DNA of 24,547 nt from Chara braunii (GCA_003427395.1 BFEA01000258.1:1663588-1688134), one strand, 5' to 3'; counted from the first letter of the stretch, positions 1 to 9,499 are shown. The notes: generated by a model not told the origin, from the letters alone. Translations and numbers: made by a program.

Positions 1-619
1 TGGAGGTTTAATGTGGCATGTGTGGAGGGAGGGGGCTCGATTTCTTATCCACTTTCTCAGTGGCTGCGAGTTGTCACAGACAGTGAAACCTACAGCTTCT
101 TCCATCCCTCTAGTGCCACTATTCTTCGTAGTTTCTCACTGCATTTTTTCAGAGTTCTTAGGCGGGGAGGAGGAGGGGTAGGCAGGGGAAGGGGGCCCTT
201 GGAGTACGCTTCATGCCTGTAGATTGGAGGTCTGATATAAATAGGTTGCTGATCATTTCACTACTTCAGATTGGAGGTTTGACCTAAAGCCCTGGGTTTC
301 CAAGAGATGGATAGACATGGAAAGTGGGGCATGAGTGTTTTTTGGGTGACATACAGAACAGATGTTTCTGTGCCTGTTGCAACTTCAAACTTGTGTTGAG
401 TAAAATTATTCCTAAAAACTTCATTGTGTTTATATGATTTCAAGGCTCATTGCTCTCCGAAAGTCCTTTTTTTTATGTTTGGCCAAATGCGTATTTTTTT
501 ACTATTTTATAATTTTACTGTGTTTAAGCCACGAGAGTGAGGACTGAATTGCCATGATGTTCAGCAAAGCCAGTTTATGCTGTTGTCTCTTTTTCAGTGT
601 CACTGTCAGTCTACCACAT
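1..619. other. Unassigned non-coding stretch
   Basis: I see no gene here. The frames open in this stretch are short and resemble no family I know. The second half (about 440-520) is T-rich. The left edge may be cut from a larger spacer. Confidence 0.5.
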
Positions 620-1075
620 TTTTGTTGCATATCCGTCTCCTCTGCAGTTCTTCCTGCAGTTCTTCCTGCAGTTCTTCCTGCAGTGCTTCTTGCAGTTCTT
701 CCATATCTTGCTTGAGTGCAGTTCCTCCTGGAGTTTTCCCATATCTCTTTGGTCTGCATGTTTTCTTCCTGCAGTTCTCCTGTTGTTCTTCCGGCAGTTC
801 TTCCATATCTGTCTTCTCTGCAGTTCTTCCCGCAGTTCTTCCATATCTGTCTTCTCTGCAGTTCTTCCTGCAGTTCTTCCATATCTTTCGTGAGTGCAGT
901 TCTTCCTGCAGTTTTTCCATATCTTTCTGGTTTGCAGTTTTTCTTCTGTGTCTACTCTGCAGTTCTTCCTCCAGTTCTCACTGCAGTTCTTCCTGCAGCT
1001 CTTTCAGATTTTTCTTGTCTGCAGTTCTTCAGTTCTTCCAGCAGATCTTAATGCTGTTCTTCCTGCAATTATTAC
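620..1075. repeat. Array built on a 12-mer with CTGCAG core
   Basis: The stretch is made of imperfect repeats of TTCCTGCAGTTC, interspersed with a longer motif, TTCCATATCTGTCTTCTCTG, so that a higher-order period of roughly 40 bp shows in places. CTGCAG recurs throughout. Because 12 is a multiple of 3, all frames stay open and give artefactual Cys/Ser-rich plus-strand and Glu/Gln/Arg-rich minus-strand peptides. I read this as a minisatellite, not a gene. Confidence 0.85.
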
Positions 1076-1685
1076 TGCCGCTCTTCCTGAGGGGGAACAT
1101 GCCTGCTGTGGGTGGGTCACAGAGGTGGTGATATTCTCCCTGCATTACTTCATCACATGCTGCATTTTGTCAGCAACGCAGGGCATAACATCATTATCAC
1201 TGTCAATGTCTGAGGGTGCATGACATCATCATCATGGTGGTCGAACTTCAACCGACTGTCGAGCATTTGCCGCATAGTCATTGTACAAGCATTGCTAACA
1301 ATGGCATCTTATGCATTTGCAGATTTGATGAAACTGTTCAGTAGATCCCCATGCAATACCATACGCACTTGACTGTCTGGCGTTGAAGGAGGAAGGACAT
1401 CAAGCTCAGAATGCGGCTGTTTGGGTTATGGATTGTCCCAAGTGACATGTTCCAATGGTAGATGTGTTCATTAGCAGGCTTGTTAGTTCGTAGCCTATGG
1501 GCTGAACACTTACGAGGGGTCCAAACTTGGCCAGATAACGTGATTCCCAAAACCTAGCTGGCCAATGGCTGCTCTTCTTGCGTTGCTTCAAGGCTTGAGC
1601 CATCCAACTCACTGCAGTGGAACTGAAGGGATGGGGAGTGCTGTGTGTTTGAGGCGAGCTGGTACGTAGTGAGTTTCACCGTGCA
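1076..1685. other. Unassigned non-coding stretch
   Basis: No convincing coding sequence, RNA gene or repeat is visible. The open frames are short and have no recognisable family motif. Confidence 0.45.
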
Positions 1686-1689
1686 TGGA

Positions 1690-1935
1690 CATTGTTCTGG
1701 GCCAATCACGTGTTTACTTTAGGGACCAGTACCTGTGTGCCTCCTTTCGCCGTGGTGGATTCGCACCCAGCACCAAGCTTTGCCAAACCGCGAGCAGCGC
1801 ACTTTTTCTTTTGCGTTTTCTGGCTGGCGCCGCCAGCCATTGTGGTTTGGTAGCCCTGGGGCTCTGAAAATTTCGGGTTCGCTTGATTCGATTCTCAAGT
1901 TTGCATGGCCAATGTACTGGCGTTTTAAGGGCAAA
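1690..1935. repeat. Dispersed repeat, copy 1
   Basis: Landmarks here recur in the same order at about 5755-5940: a T-rich run, then GGCTGGCGCC, then GGTTCTCAAGTTTGC (as a near match), then a segment ending in a CTTTTAAG-like motif. The GGCTGGCG-C-CGCCAGCC palindrome lies at about 1823-1839, and a related version (GGCTGGCGGCGCCGGCC) occurs near 13847. Short frames on both strands cover the element but do not look like a known protein. The class of element is unknown. Confidence 0.45.
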
Positions 1936-2877
1936 TTGTTGGCAATCCACTTCTGTAATTGTAGGGCGACTCGGACGTGTGCGATTTTCGCACGCAGGAA
2001 AATGCATAGACTAATCTGTCGTCTGCGAGTAACTGCTCTGGGGACATCTGTGGATCTGAAGTGTCTGATTGCTTTTGGCTCTCTGCTTCTGCAGATCTGA
2101 AGCATTCAATTTTCTTTTGGCGTTGGGATTCCGGAAGATACAGACATTTGGCGCCCGGGGGAGGGGGTTTGGGTGGAGAAGGGTGGGTGTCCCAGCACAG
2201 GGAACCTTGCGGTAGGTATGTGTCTTACCTTCTGCGATTCACAACGATTTCGTTTGTGTGCATCCTTGCTCACATCGGTGTGGGCCGAGCAAGTTGCAAG
2301 TGCCGCTACTGGTTGGGATTGATCCACTTGTTCTCAGTGACTGGTTCGACGTTCCGTAGTAGCATCTAAGTTGATCTAACCTGTTATGTTAGTAGGGTTG
2401 AGTTCAGGCATTGTTTTGCCTTTGTTTATTGCATTAGTTGCGTTTTTGTGGTTTATGCTGCTGCTCTGTTTCATAGGACTTGCGCAAACTGCGCCATCAA
2501 AAAGGAAAGGGAAAAACTGCAGCGTAGTGTTCTTGTATGGTGTAGTGATGAGCATTCAAGTAATATATCACCAAGACCTGACGCGAGCATGTCATCTTCT
2601 GGATTTCTGACGTCTGGGATTCTGAACTCGGTATTCATATTGGCATGAGGGCTTGCACACCTGTCTGTGTATCTCCATCGAACCAAGATGGCGATGAGGA
2701 AGACTGAACGGTCTTGAGACTTCTGTCCATGAGGAGGATGGTGTTATGCTAGGGCTGTCATGAGCATGTTTGTTCACCGTAGTCTTTCTATGATTAGGCC
2801 CTTGTGAGGAAATGTATTCTACGTTCTGCTGCCTGCTGCGCATCTTGTAGATGCTGCTTTTGTTCCTCTCTCTGACT
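1936..2877. other. Unassigned non-coding stretch
   Basis: Nothing coding is supported here. There is a short G run near 2157-2170, and otherwise unique-looking sequence leading to the tandem array upstream of ELP6. Confidence 0.45.
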
Positions 2878-3361
2878 ATTTCTGGGGCGGGGCTCTGCAG
2901 TGTGCTATTCTTTTTCAGTAGCTACACAAAACGAACGACATTGAGACAGAGTTACTGCGAAAGAAAGGGGGGGGGGGGTGAGAAAAATGAACGAATAGAA
3001 GTGCCAGGAAGGAAGGAGACAGGCTTCTGTTCCTCTCTTTGACTGGGGTGGGGCTCTGCAGTGTGGTAATCCTTGTTCGGTAGCTGCAAAAAGCGAATCG
3101 GTGGGAGGCAAAGCTGGTGCAGAAGAAAGGGGGGTCTGAGAAAAAGGAACGAAGAGAAGCGGCAGCAAGGAAGGAGACAGGTTTCTGGTCCTCGGGCTGA
3201 CTACATCTGACTATTTCTGGGGTGGGGCTCTGCAGTGTGGTATACGTTGTTCGGTAGCTACACAACGCGAACTGCATTGAGGAAAAGCTGCTGTAGAAGA
3301 AAGGGGGGTGTGGGAAGGAAAGACCGAAGAGAAGCGGCGGCAAGGAAGAAGACCAGTACAT
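2878..3361. repeat. Three-copy tandem repeat up to the ELP6 start
   Basis: Three imperfect copies are anchored by GGCTCTGCAG at 2891, 3052 and 3226, giving spacings of 161 and 174 bp. Each copy holds a GTAGCTACACAA-like segment, an AGAAAGGGGGG run and an AAGAGAAGCGGCGGCAAGGA-like purine-rich tail. The third copy ends within a few bases of the ATG at 3363. The array therefore probably contains the 5' UTR and part of the promoter of ELP6. I see no convincing TATA box in it. A homopolymeric G run lies at about 2969-2979. Confidence 0.85.
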
Positions 3362-3362
3362 A

Positions 3363-4736
3363 ATGCTTGACGCAGCCCTGAACTCGTTCGGGCCGCTGCC
3401 TGAAGGCTCCTTTGTTTTGATAAGCGATACGGTTGCAGCCAGTGGGGAGTTCCTCCTCCATTATTTTCTGCAGAAGCAACTAGCACCCACATTGACGGCA
3501 AGCCCACGTAGAAACAGCGACTGGCCGAACGATGGAACTGTGAATTATCGTAATACCGACTCGGATGGGACTAGAGATGCACACCGGGTTTGTCTGATCA
3601 CTCTGAGCGAATCCATCTCTCACTATAACAACGTTGCGAAGAAGCTCGGCTATAGTCTATCCAAGTTGTTGAAGAGCGGGCAGCTGTCAGTTATAGACCT
3701 TTTGTCAGAGCCGTACATATGGCATTCCCAACGTCAAATGTCCTCTAAGACAGCAACTGTTTGTGGGCCCGTGCGGATCAGGAAAGATGAAATGGTTTCC
3801 TCAGCTGTTACCTCGGAGGGGTTGCAGCCCACTGCAGTGGCCAAATTTGCTGCGGCAGCATCAAGTCAGTCCTGCCTGAGAGGTGGATCTCCATTCAATC
3901 GGACTCCTGAAGTCGGCATGCCTACAGGAGGGTCCACTTCGCGTGCGGAGTGCACGACACACATTTCTGAACAGGACACAGGTGAGAGCGGTTTGAGAGG
4001 AAGGGCTGCAAATGCATTGCCTGGCGTGACACGATTCACCTTCTCTGTGGGTTGCAATGTCGGAGATAGGACTCTAGATTCATCAGGGGAGGAAGATGGA
4101 GAGGCGAGGCAGCACGAGCACCCATTCCGAGTGCTGCTTGAGCAGCTAAGAGAGACATTGGCTCGCTGGAGCAGGCGGCCAAAAGAAGGGGGGAATGTCA
4201 GATGCAAAGGGAGCATTGATTTGACAGGTCGGGATCCTGAGAGCGTAGAGTGTACCTGTATAGTTATTGATGATGTCAGCCTGCTGCATGTGGCTGCTGG
4301 TGGTAATGCTGCGCACGTTCTTGACTTTCTGCAGTACTGCCGATCACTCTGCGTTGGTGGGCGACGATGCAGCCTTGTTGTATTAATGCATGCTGATGTC
4401 GATGGAGATGTTTCCGCCGGCTCGTACGTGGAGGCAAGCGAAAAAACCGCCTCTGCATCCCTTCTACAGCACCAACTGCAGCATTGGGCAGATGCTGTGA
4501 TTACTGTGAGCCCGCTGAGCACAGGACATGCTGCGGATGTCCATGGACAGATCACAGTGACACACAGAGTTCGATCCTGCCTTTGGAGAAAGGGACACTG
4601 TTCTTCTGCAGCCACTGTGGGACTGGGGATGGAGCCAGGGCTGCGGCTGTCATCCGGCAATTCAGACAGGGTTGGGTGTTTTCAGTTCCGTGTCCTGGAG
4701 AATGGTGTCCGCTTTTTCCTGGCGGGAAGTGCTTAG
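3363..4736 (+). CDS. Elongator complex subunit 6 (ELP6)
   Basis: Elp6 forms a ring-shaped hexamer with Elp4 and Elp5 that binds tRNA and assists Elongator in modifying wobble uridines. It is a RecA-fold protein. Visible here: an N-terminal strand with FVLISDTVAASGEFLLHYFL (17-36), a second strand RVCLITLSESISHYNNVAKKLG (75-96), a helix FRVLLEQLRETLARW (255-269), the core strand CIVIDDVSLL (299-308), HVLDFLQYCRSLC (318-330), CSLVVLMHAD (336-345), DVHGQITVTHR (392-402) and a C-terminal FQFRVLENGVRFF (440-452). These match the plant form in order. Members of the family are usually about 260 residues; this has 457. The excess is mainly a Ser/Gly/Thr-rich stretch at about 122-252, plus shorter additions near 42-72 and 270-296. 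An in-frame stop at 3294 and no earlier ATG fix the start. No intron is needed, which is unusual for a plant copy. A retained in-frame intron in the insertion, or an old retrocopy, cannot be excluded. Confidence 0.9.
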   Translation: MLDAALNSFGPLPEGSFVLISDTVAASGEFLLHYFLQKQLAPTLTASPRRNSDWPNDGTVNYRNTDSDGTRDAHRVCLITLSESISHYNNVAKKLGYSLSKLLKSGQLSVIDLLSEPYIWHSQRQMSSKTATVCGPVRIRKDEMVSSAVTSEGLQPTAVAKFAAAASSQSCLRGGSPFNRTPEVGMPTGGSTSRAECTTHISEQDTGESGLRGRAANALPGVTRFTFSVGCNVGDRTLDSSGEEDGEARQHEHPFRVLLEQLRETLARWSRRPKEGGNVRCKGSIDLTGRDPESVECTCIVIDDVSLLHVAAGGNAAHVLDFLQYCRSLCVGGRRCSLVVLMHADVDGDVSAGSYVEASEKTASASLLQHQLQHWADAVITVSPLSTGHAADVHGQITVTHRVRSCLWRKGHCSSAATVGLGMEPGLRLSSGNSDRVGCFQFRVLENGVRFFLAGSA

Positions 4737-4917
4737 TCGCATTGGTTGGAGAATACACCACTCTTCTCTGTTGGATTGTGTACACTCTTTCCTGGCGGGA
4801 AGTGCCTACCGTAGCGGGATTGGTTGGACAATACACTACTCTTCTCCGTTGGATTGTGTCCACTTTTTCGTGGCGGGAAGTGCGTAGTGGCATTGGTTGG
4901 AGAAAACTCTTCTCTGT
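4704..4917. repeat. Three-copy 73-78 bp tandem repeat spanning the ELP6 stop
   Basis: GGCGGGAAGTGC occurs at 4721, 4794 and 4872, within units that also share TTGGTTGGAGAATACACCA-like and CTCTTCTCTG-like segments. Unit 1 contains the last ELP6 codons and the stop. Units 2 and 3 repeat the same coding segment in the 3' flank: HSFLAGSA and HFFVAGSA, against RFFLAGSA in the gene. A TAG follows in unit 3, but unit 2 has TAC. Confidence 0.88.
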
Positions 4918-5090
4918 CAGATTTGTTTTTTGTTGTCTATGATTTCCAGAGCTTCTCATTCATTCGGTTTTCAATTTCCTTCCAGTTCTCTACGTCTCCA
5001 AAGTGTAATTTGAACTAATTTCCTGTCAACTTGCAGGAGTTCCAGCATCCTATTTCGTTCGTCTGGCTGTATTTCTTCACATAAAGGAAG

Positions 5091-5645
5091 GGAAGCTGTA
5101 GCCTGGGTTACGTATAGCAAGAGAAGCTTAGAGACTCTGGATTTCTACCCTATCTCTCTCTCCTCCCTCGTGCGGTTTCTCTGAAATGGTGAACTTGACA
5201 TCTGCCAAAAGGACGGACTTCCTCGTACGATTCTCTCCTCTGCTTCTTTTCATTAGCTTGCTCTGTCTACCAGCATGGCCTGGGTTACATGAAGCTGTAG
5301 CCTGGGTTATGCATAGCAAGAGAAGCTTAAAGGCTCTGGATTTCTACCCTATCTCTCCTCCCTCGTGCGGTTTCTCTGAAATGGTGAACTTGACATCTGC
5401 CAAAAGGACGGACTTCCTTGGAAGATTCTCTCCTCTGCTTCTTTTCATCAGCTTGCTCTGTCCACCAGCATCGCTTGGGTTACGTGAAGCAAGAGAATGT
5501 CAGAGGCTTTAGATGTCTACCATCTCCTCTTCCCTCTTTTCTTGGGTTTCCCTGAAATGGTGAACTTGAAATCTTCCGAAAGAAGGACGAACCTCCTGAT
5601 GCTTCTCTGCTCCTTTCATCAGCTTGCTCTGTCCAGAAGCATACT
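5091..5645. repeat. Three-copy tandem repeat, 195 and 176 bp spacing
   Basis: GAAATGGTGAACTTGA is found with its ATG at 5186, 5381 and 5557. Units 1 and 2 are close to identical over most of their length, including the AAGCTGTAGCCTGGGTTA start and the GGACGGACTTCCT core. Unit 3 is clearly diverged and shorter. The open frames crossing it repeat themselves and resemble no family, so I do not call a gene. Confidence 0.85.
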
Positions 5646-5754
5646 TATGTGGTTTGGCAGCCAGATAGGTATGTTGTTGGCGAATGCAAAGTCTGCATGT
5701 TTAAGGTCATGTGCAAGCCTTAAGGCTTTAAACCAGGAGTACATCCAAGTCTCT

Positions 5755-5960
5755 TTTTGCCTAGGGGAACTCCCCCTGCGCGCGGAACTTTTTCGAAATG
5801 CCAGTGCTGCATTTGTTTCCTTCTTCTTTTGGCTGGCGCCCCGTATAGCACTGTTTATCCGAACTTCTTGGAATGACGCATTTTCGGTTCTCAAGTTTGC
5901 CTCGGCAGCGTACTTGCGGCTTTTAAGAAAAGCCCTCATTTTTTATTCATTCTGCTCTCT
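5755..5960. repeat. Dispersed repeat, copy 2
   Basis: This is the partner of the repeat at 1690-1935. It shares GGCTGGCGCC, CGGTTCTCAAGTTTGC and the following segment ending in CTTTTAAGA-like sequence, in the same orientation. The two copies are well diverged. No terminal repeats or target duplications are evident to me. Confidence 0.45.
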
Positions 5961-6248
5961 CCTGTTCTCTCCACAAGGAACCTTTCGATGCTGTCCTGGG
6001 GTGAGTTAGGCGTGTGTACGGCATACTCGCACTGGAAACCCAGTTCACTGCATCTGACTTTTCTGGAGATTTGGCGCATACATTTGTCAGCTGAAGCATA
6101 CATTTTTCACCACGAGTATGTGCTCGGGTGTTGCTTAGGGATCGGCAAACGTGCATATTCCATGATTGCCTAAAGCAGATGCAAGGATTCTCGGTGCTGA
6201 TGTGTTAGGCTCTGCCACGATGGTGTTGCAGGCCTATACTTCACACAA

Positions 6249-6430
6249 AACGAACGAAAACGACAGTCATTGATCCGTGGTTGCTGCAAAACTCTATCTG
6301 CTAGATTTCAAAATGTTTTTTTTTTTTTTTGTTTCCTTTCCCCACCCCCCAGAATGCTAGCCATTCATGAAATGGACGAAAAGGACCAGGCCTTCGTCCG
6401 TGCCTGCAGTGAAACTTGATCTGCTGGATT
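6249..6430. repeat. Diverged tandem duplication with a T-tract spacer
   Basis: A segment beginning ACGAACGAAAACGAC near 6250 is echoed near 6372 by ATGGACGAAAAGGACCAG. Both continue through a GTCCGTG-like motif to ATCTGCTGGATT-like sequence. Between them lies a long T run (about 6313-6330). The copies are old. No gene is seen here or in the following 400 bases. Confidence 0.5.
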
Positions 6431-6850
6431 GCAGAGTCTCCTGAACGGTGTAGGGCTATTCTCTGGTCAGAAGACTACTAAATCGCCTGCAATTGTCGGG
6501 GTGCATCTTGTTGCGAAATGCTTGTTGTCATGCAGGCACTGTGCAAAGCAGTTGCTGATCGGCTGACTGAAACCACTCGTCACTGAGGCGAGTGATAAAT
6601 GCCCGAGCAGATACAGAGATAGAGTTTCTGCCCTTAAAGTTAGGGCATAATCACACCAGTACTTTTTCGACTGACCTCTGGAAGTAATTGCAGTCAAATT
6701 ATCCCAGTCCAGGTGTAATTACAGTCACGGTCATCTACGAAAGTCCCTGTGTGAATGCGCTCTTAGAAACTCAAAACGCCTTACTTCAGCACTGTCCCCA
6801 GCTCCACACTTTTGTCAATTCAGCACCATCTTGGATGGCCACAGTGCTCT
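6431..6850. other. Unassigned non-coding stretch
   Basis: Only short frames without recognisable motifs are present, on both strands. Confidence 0.4.
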
Positions 6851-7070
6851 GCCAGTTTGTGTGGGCGCTATAGGATGAACTGCCAGTGGGTCCTCGCCAC
6901 ACCTGTTACAAATCTTCTGTGCAAGCTGACATCTGCTGCGTGCCAAGCGCGGCACTCCCTGCCAGTTTGTGTGGGCGCTATAGGATGAACTGCCAGTGGG
7001 TCCTCGCCACACTTGTTACAAATCTTCTGTGCAAGCTGACATCTGCTGCGTGCCAAGCGCGGCACTCCCC
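6851..7070. repeat. Recent 110 bp tandem duplication
   Basis: 6851-6960 and 6961-7070 are almost identical; the only internal difference I see is CACCTGTTAC against CACTTGTTAC. The near identity marks it as one of the youngest duplications in the window. Short frames on both strands cross it and show the same duplicated peptide, which is not a known family. Confidence 0.92.
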
Positions 7071-7423
7071 TCCTGCTGTCCCAAGTCCGTTACGCCACAA
7101 CCTCCCCGACTATCGAAGATGCCGAACACACCACTCCAGAAGTCGCTTAAAAACATGTTGCGAGGAGTGACCACTGTTCCCTCCTTGCAGCGTTGTCATT
7201 TTCCCGAAGTACAAGCACTTTGCTAACATGTTCTGAATCTCTGATGCAAAAGAATGCCTCCCTGCCATGCTAGCTTATGGACCTTAATGAAAGTTTTTGA
7301 AAGGCGAGCAGGGGGGATCAGCTGTCGTCATCCACTCAACAACAGCGAACTGCAGGACCAAAGAAGAGGGCACAGAGTCACAGACGCAGACATCAGGTGT
7401 CACTTATAAATGCATCCTACGCC

Positions 7424-7735
7424 GGCAAAGCTCAACATGGCAGGAATCGAACATCTGACCTTCCCTGTGAGAATGTGGATCAACTTCCGATCAAACAAAG
7501 AAAAAAAGAACTGGATAACTTGACCACCAATATGCAAAAGTCTTGCAGAACACTTTACCCCAACCCCCACCCGCACCCCACCATGGAAGATTTTCCATCC
7601 TACGTCGGCAAAGCTCAACGCATCAGGAATCGAACCTCTGACCTTCTGCGTGAGAATGTGGACCAGAAAAAGGGAAAAAAAAAGAAAATGGATAACTTAA
7701 CCACTAACAGATGAGCTGGGGGGGATGCAAAAGTC
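7424..7735 (-). mobile_element. Tandem pair of tRNA-derived SINE-like units
   Basis: Read on the minus strand, a B box GGTTCGATTCC (7626-7636) matches the pol III consensus exactly, and a second one, TGTTCGATTCC, lies at 7443-7453. An AGTGGTTAAG motif precedes the B box in the right-hand unit (about 7697-7708), and a weaker version, GGTGGTCAAG, in the left-hand unit. That motif resembles the D arm of class II (Ser/Leu) tRNAs. The space to the B box is widened by a T-rich insert. The units repeat at about 183-193 bp. I see no stable cloverleaf, so I call a SINE-like element, not a tRNA gene. Confidence 0.55.
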
Positions 7736-7944
7736 TTGCAGAACACTTTACAGCACCCCCCACCCCACCACGGAAGATTTTCCATGACCCCCCCGTCCCC
7801 CCTCCCACCCGACCCCACCATGGAAAGAATTCCATGATCTCTTCGAGTCGCCAGTGTTCCAAAACCCCTATTGTTGCACCAAGAGTGGGGTTTCCAACCC
7901 TCAGCAGTCGAGGGCCAAACCAGATCATGGAGTTGGTCTGGGAG
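7736..7944. other. C-rich spacer next to the SINE-like pair
   Basis: It contains C-rich runs (CACCCCCCACCCCACCA-like, about 7756-7820) and two TTCCATGA-like motifs. On the minus strand this would be the 5' flank of the SINE-like pair. No coding sequence is supported. Confidence 0.4.
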
Positions 7945-8060
7945 TGACATGTTTTCTGTTATTTTTTATTTTTTTTCTTATGATTGCATCTGGATGCAAA
8001 CTTCGGTCTGCATTTCAGCAGTTCACGGGTGAACCAACTTAGCTATAGGCCGGTTAATCC
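7945..8060 (-). mobile_element. SINE-like element with tRNA-like head and A-rich tail
   Basis: On the minus strand, TAGCTAAGTTGG (8034-8045) is a near-consensus A box. AGTTTGCATCC (7992-8002) matches 8 of 11 B-box positions at a tRNA-like distance, with a CTGCTGAAATGCAG stem-like segment between. The 3' side (about 7950-7982) is A-rich on that strand, as expected of a SINE tail. It is degenerate. It could also be an old tRNA pseudogene. Confidence 0.4.
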
Positions 8061-9120
8061 CCTGGGGTACAGGGCAATCAATGCTGGCAGACCTCACGGT
8101 CACCTTACAGTCACTGTTCTAATTGTTCTCAGACATTCTCATTTTCTGTAAATGGGTCTGCTCTTATCAGCAGCACTAACACTGGCAGGGGCGTTTTCCA
8201 AAAAAAAATAAATAAATAAATAAAAAAATCTATAGGCCGGTTGGTGGAGTGGCATGTTTGACATGTCTGACTGTCCGGGTGTGGAGTAACGGACTTGCGA
8301 GAATGGTAGGGATGGCCGATGTTGTTGTCTGCTGAGCTGGCTTGGCCATCGACTATCTTTCCCAGTTGGTGATCTGGTAGGGTTCTTTCTCTGGTTTTTG
8401 TTTCATTCTTTTCTTCCTTTGATGGATAAGGATGATTGTTTGCAACTGGGTGGGAGAAGGATTGTGCCAAGGGGACGTCTTTCAGGAGCAAAAGATGCAG
8501 TGAGTGATCTTTACGGCCAACCAGCCAATGAGCAGAGGAGAGGAAAAAGATCTCACAAGGGATTCACGTGAAGCGGTGTCACGGGAACAAAGACCCACAA
8601 AGGCTTCCATGTACCCCAATGTGGTTCTGAATTCTCTTTAGAAGTTTTAAAAGGGGGCTTCTGTCACTGACACTCCATCAGCGAATGAGGACACACCAAG
8701 CAGACAGGTCCACTAACTCGTTCACATGACGAAAGACGGCCCGAAATGCTTTCATGTGCCTGTACATGTTTCTAGATTCCCAGTTCTCTAAATAGTTCTC
8801 GATTCGCCGCATCTCGTTGTGTTGGATTAGTAATCATAAGTGAACGACCTTTATAGCTAGCCAGGCAGCCAACAAGGGCAGCACACGTGGGCACCGGCAG
8901 AATGTCGGTGCGATAACCAATATGAGCACAGGGCTTAGGTTTCAGCTGGTGGGGCACCGGTTGCTGCATCACACCTTATGGTTGCTTCCATGTTTGGCAG
9001 ACAATGATTATGGATGCTCTCCATAGTCGCCTAAGGAAGCTATGGCCTGTAATGTGTGAACATCCATTACATCCCGTAAGGTGCTCCGATGACTGCACTT
9101 ACTTAGCTAATCGGAGTTCG
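8061..9120. other. Unassigned spacer with an (AAAT)n tract
   Basis: An A-rich tract with AAAT repeats lies at about 8200-8228. CTATAGGCCGGTT occurs at about 8043 and again near 8232. A small hairpin with arms GCACCG and CGGTGC lies near 8891-8911. I see no gene or other structured element. Confidence 0.4.
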
Positions 9121-9237
9121 TTGCTACCGTCTTCACCCGAATAGAACGCCCGGTCATTATAGCTGTACTTGGCACAACTTTCAGCCCAGATACGACGATA
9201 ATTACCGGGCGTTCTATTCGGGTGAAGATGGTAGCAA
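9121..9237. mobile_element. Foldback MITE, copy 1
   Basis: The 34 bp at each end are inverted repeats with one mismatch. They start TTGCTACC and carry CTTCACCCGAATAGAACG. The middle is about 50 bp and imperfectly palindromic. The whole 117 bp could form a long hairpin. A diverged copy lies at 10711-10820. I find no clear target-site duplication, so the superfamily is open. No coding capacity. Confidence 0.75.
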
Positions 9238-9499
9238 TTTGTGTGTTCATCCAGCCCATGCGGTTAAACCATCAGTGCCCATCAGAATGGGGTAGAGTTG
9301 CTTTGGCCCCTTTTCGTTCTTAGGAGCTCAGCAGCACAAATCCTTACATTTTGTGCATTGCAGCCAGGGCCCAGGACTGAGTTCATCTGATCACTCTGAG
9401 ACTGTCCTTTTTTCCAATTATTCTTGCTGGCCCTTCACTGCAATAATATCATGTAACGCACAGAAACTAGTTGCCAAACAGCCCTTGTGCACTCATTTG
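9238..9499. other. Unassigned spacer
   Basis: No gene, repeat or RNA signal is supported between the foldback MITE and the 12 bp array. Confidence 0.4.

Noticed and set aside
502-1131. Long Cys/Ser-rich and Glu/Gln/Arg-rich frames on both strands
   Set aside because: They are by-products of the 12 bp repeat, which keeps several frames open at once.
3866-4660. 264-codon minus-strand frame opposite ELP6
   Set aside because: It lies wholly antisense to ELP6, is Ser/Pro/Arg-biased, and has no recognisable motif.
7424-8060. True tRNA genes
   Set aside because: A and B boxes are present, but no intact acceptor or anticodon stems; the box spacing or sequence is off.
8233-8300. Another tRNA-like segment on the plus strand
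   Set aside because: TGGTGGAGTGG resembles an A box, but no acceptable B box follows.
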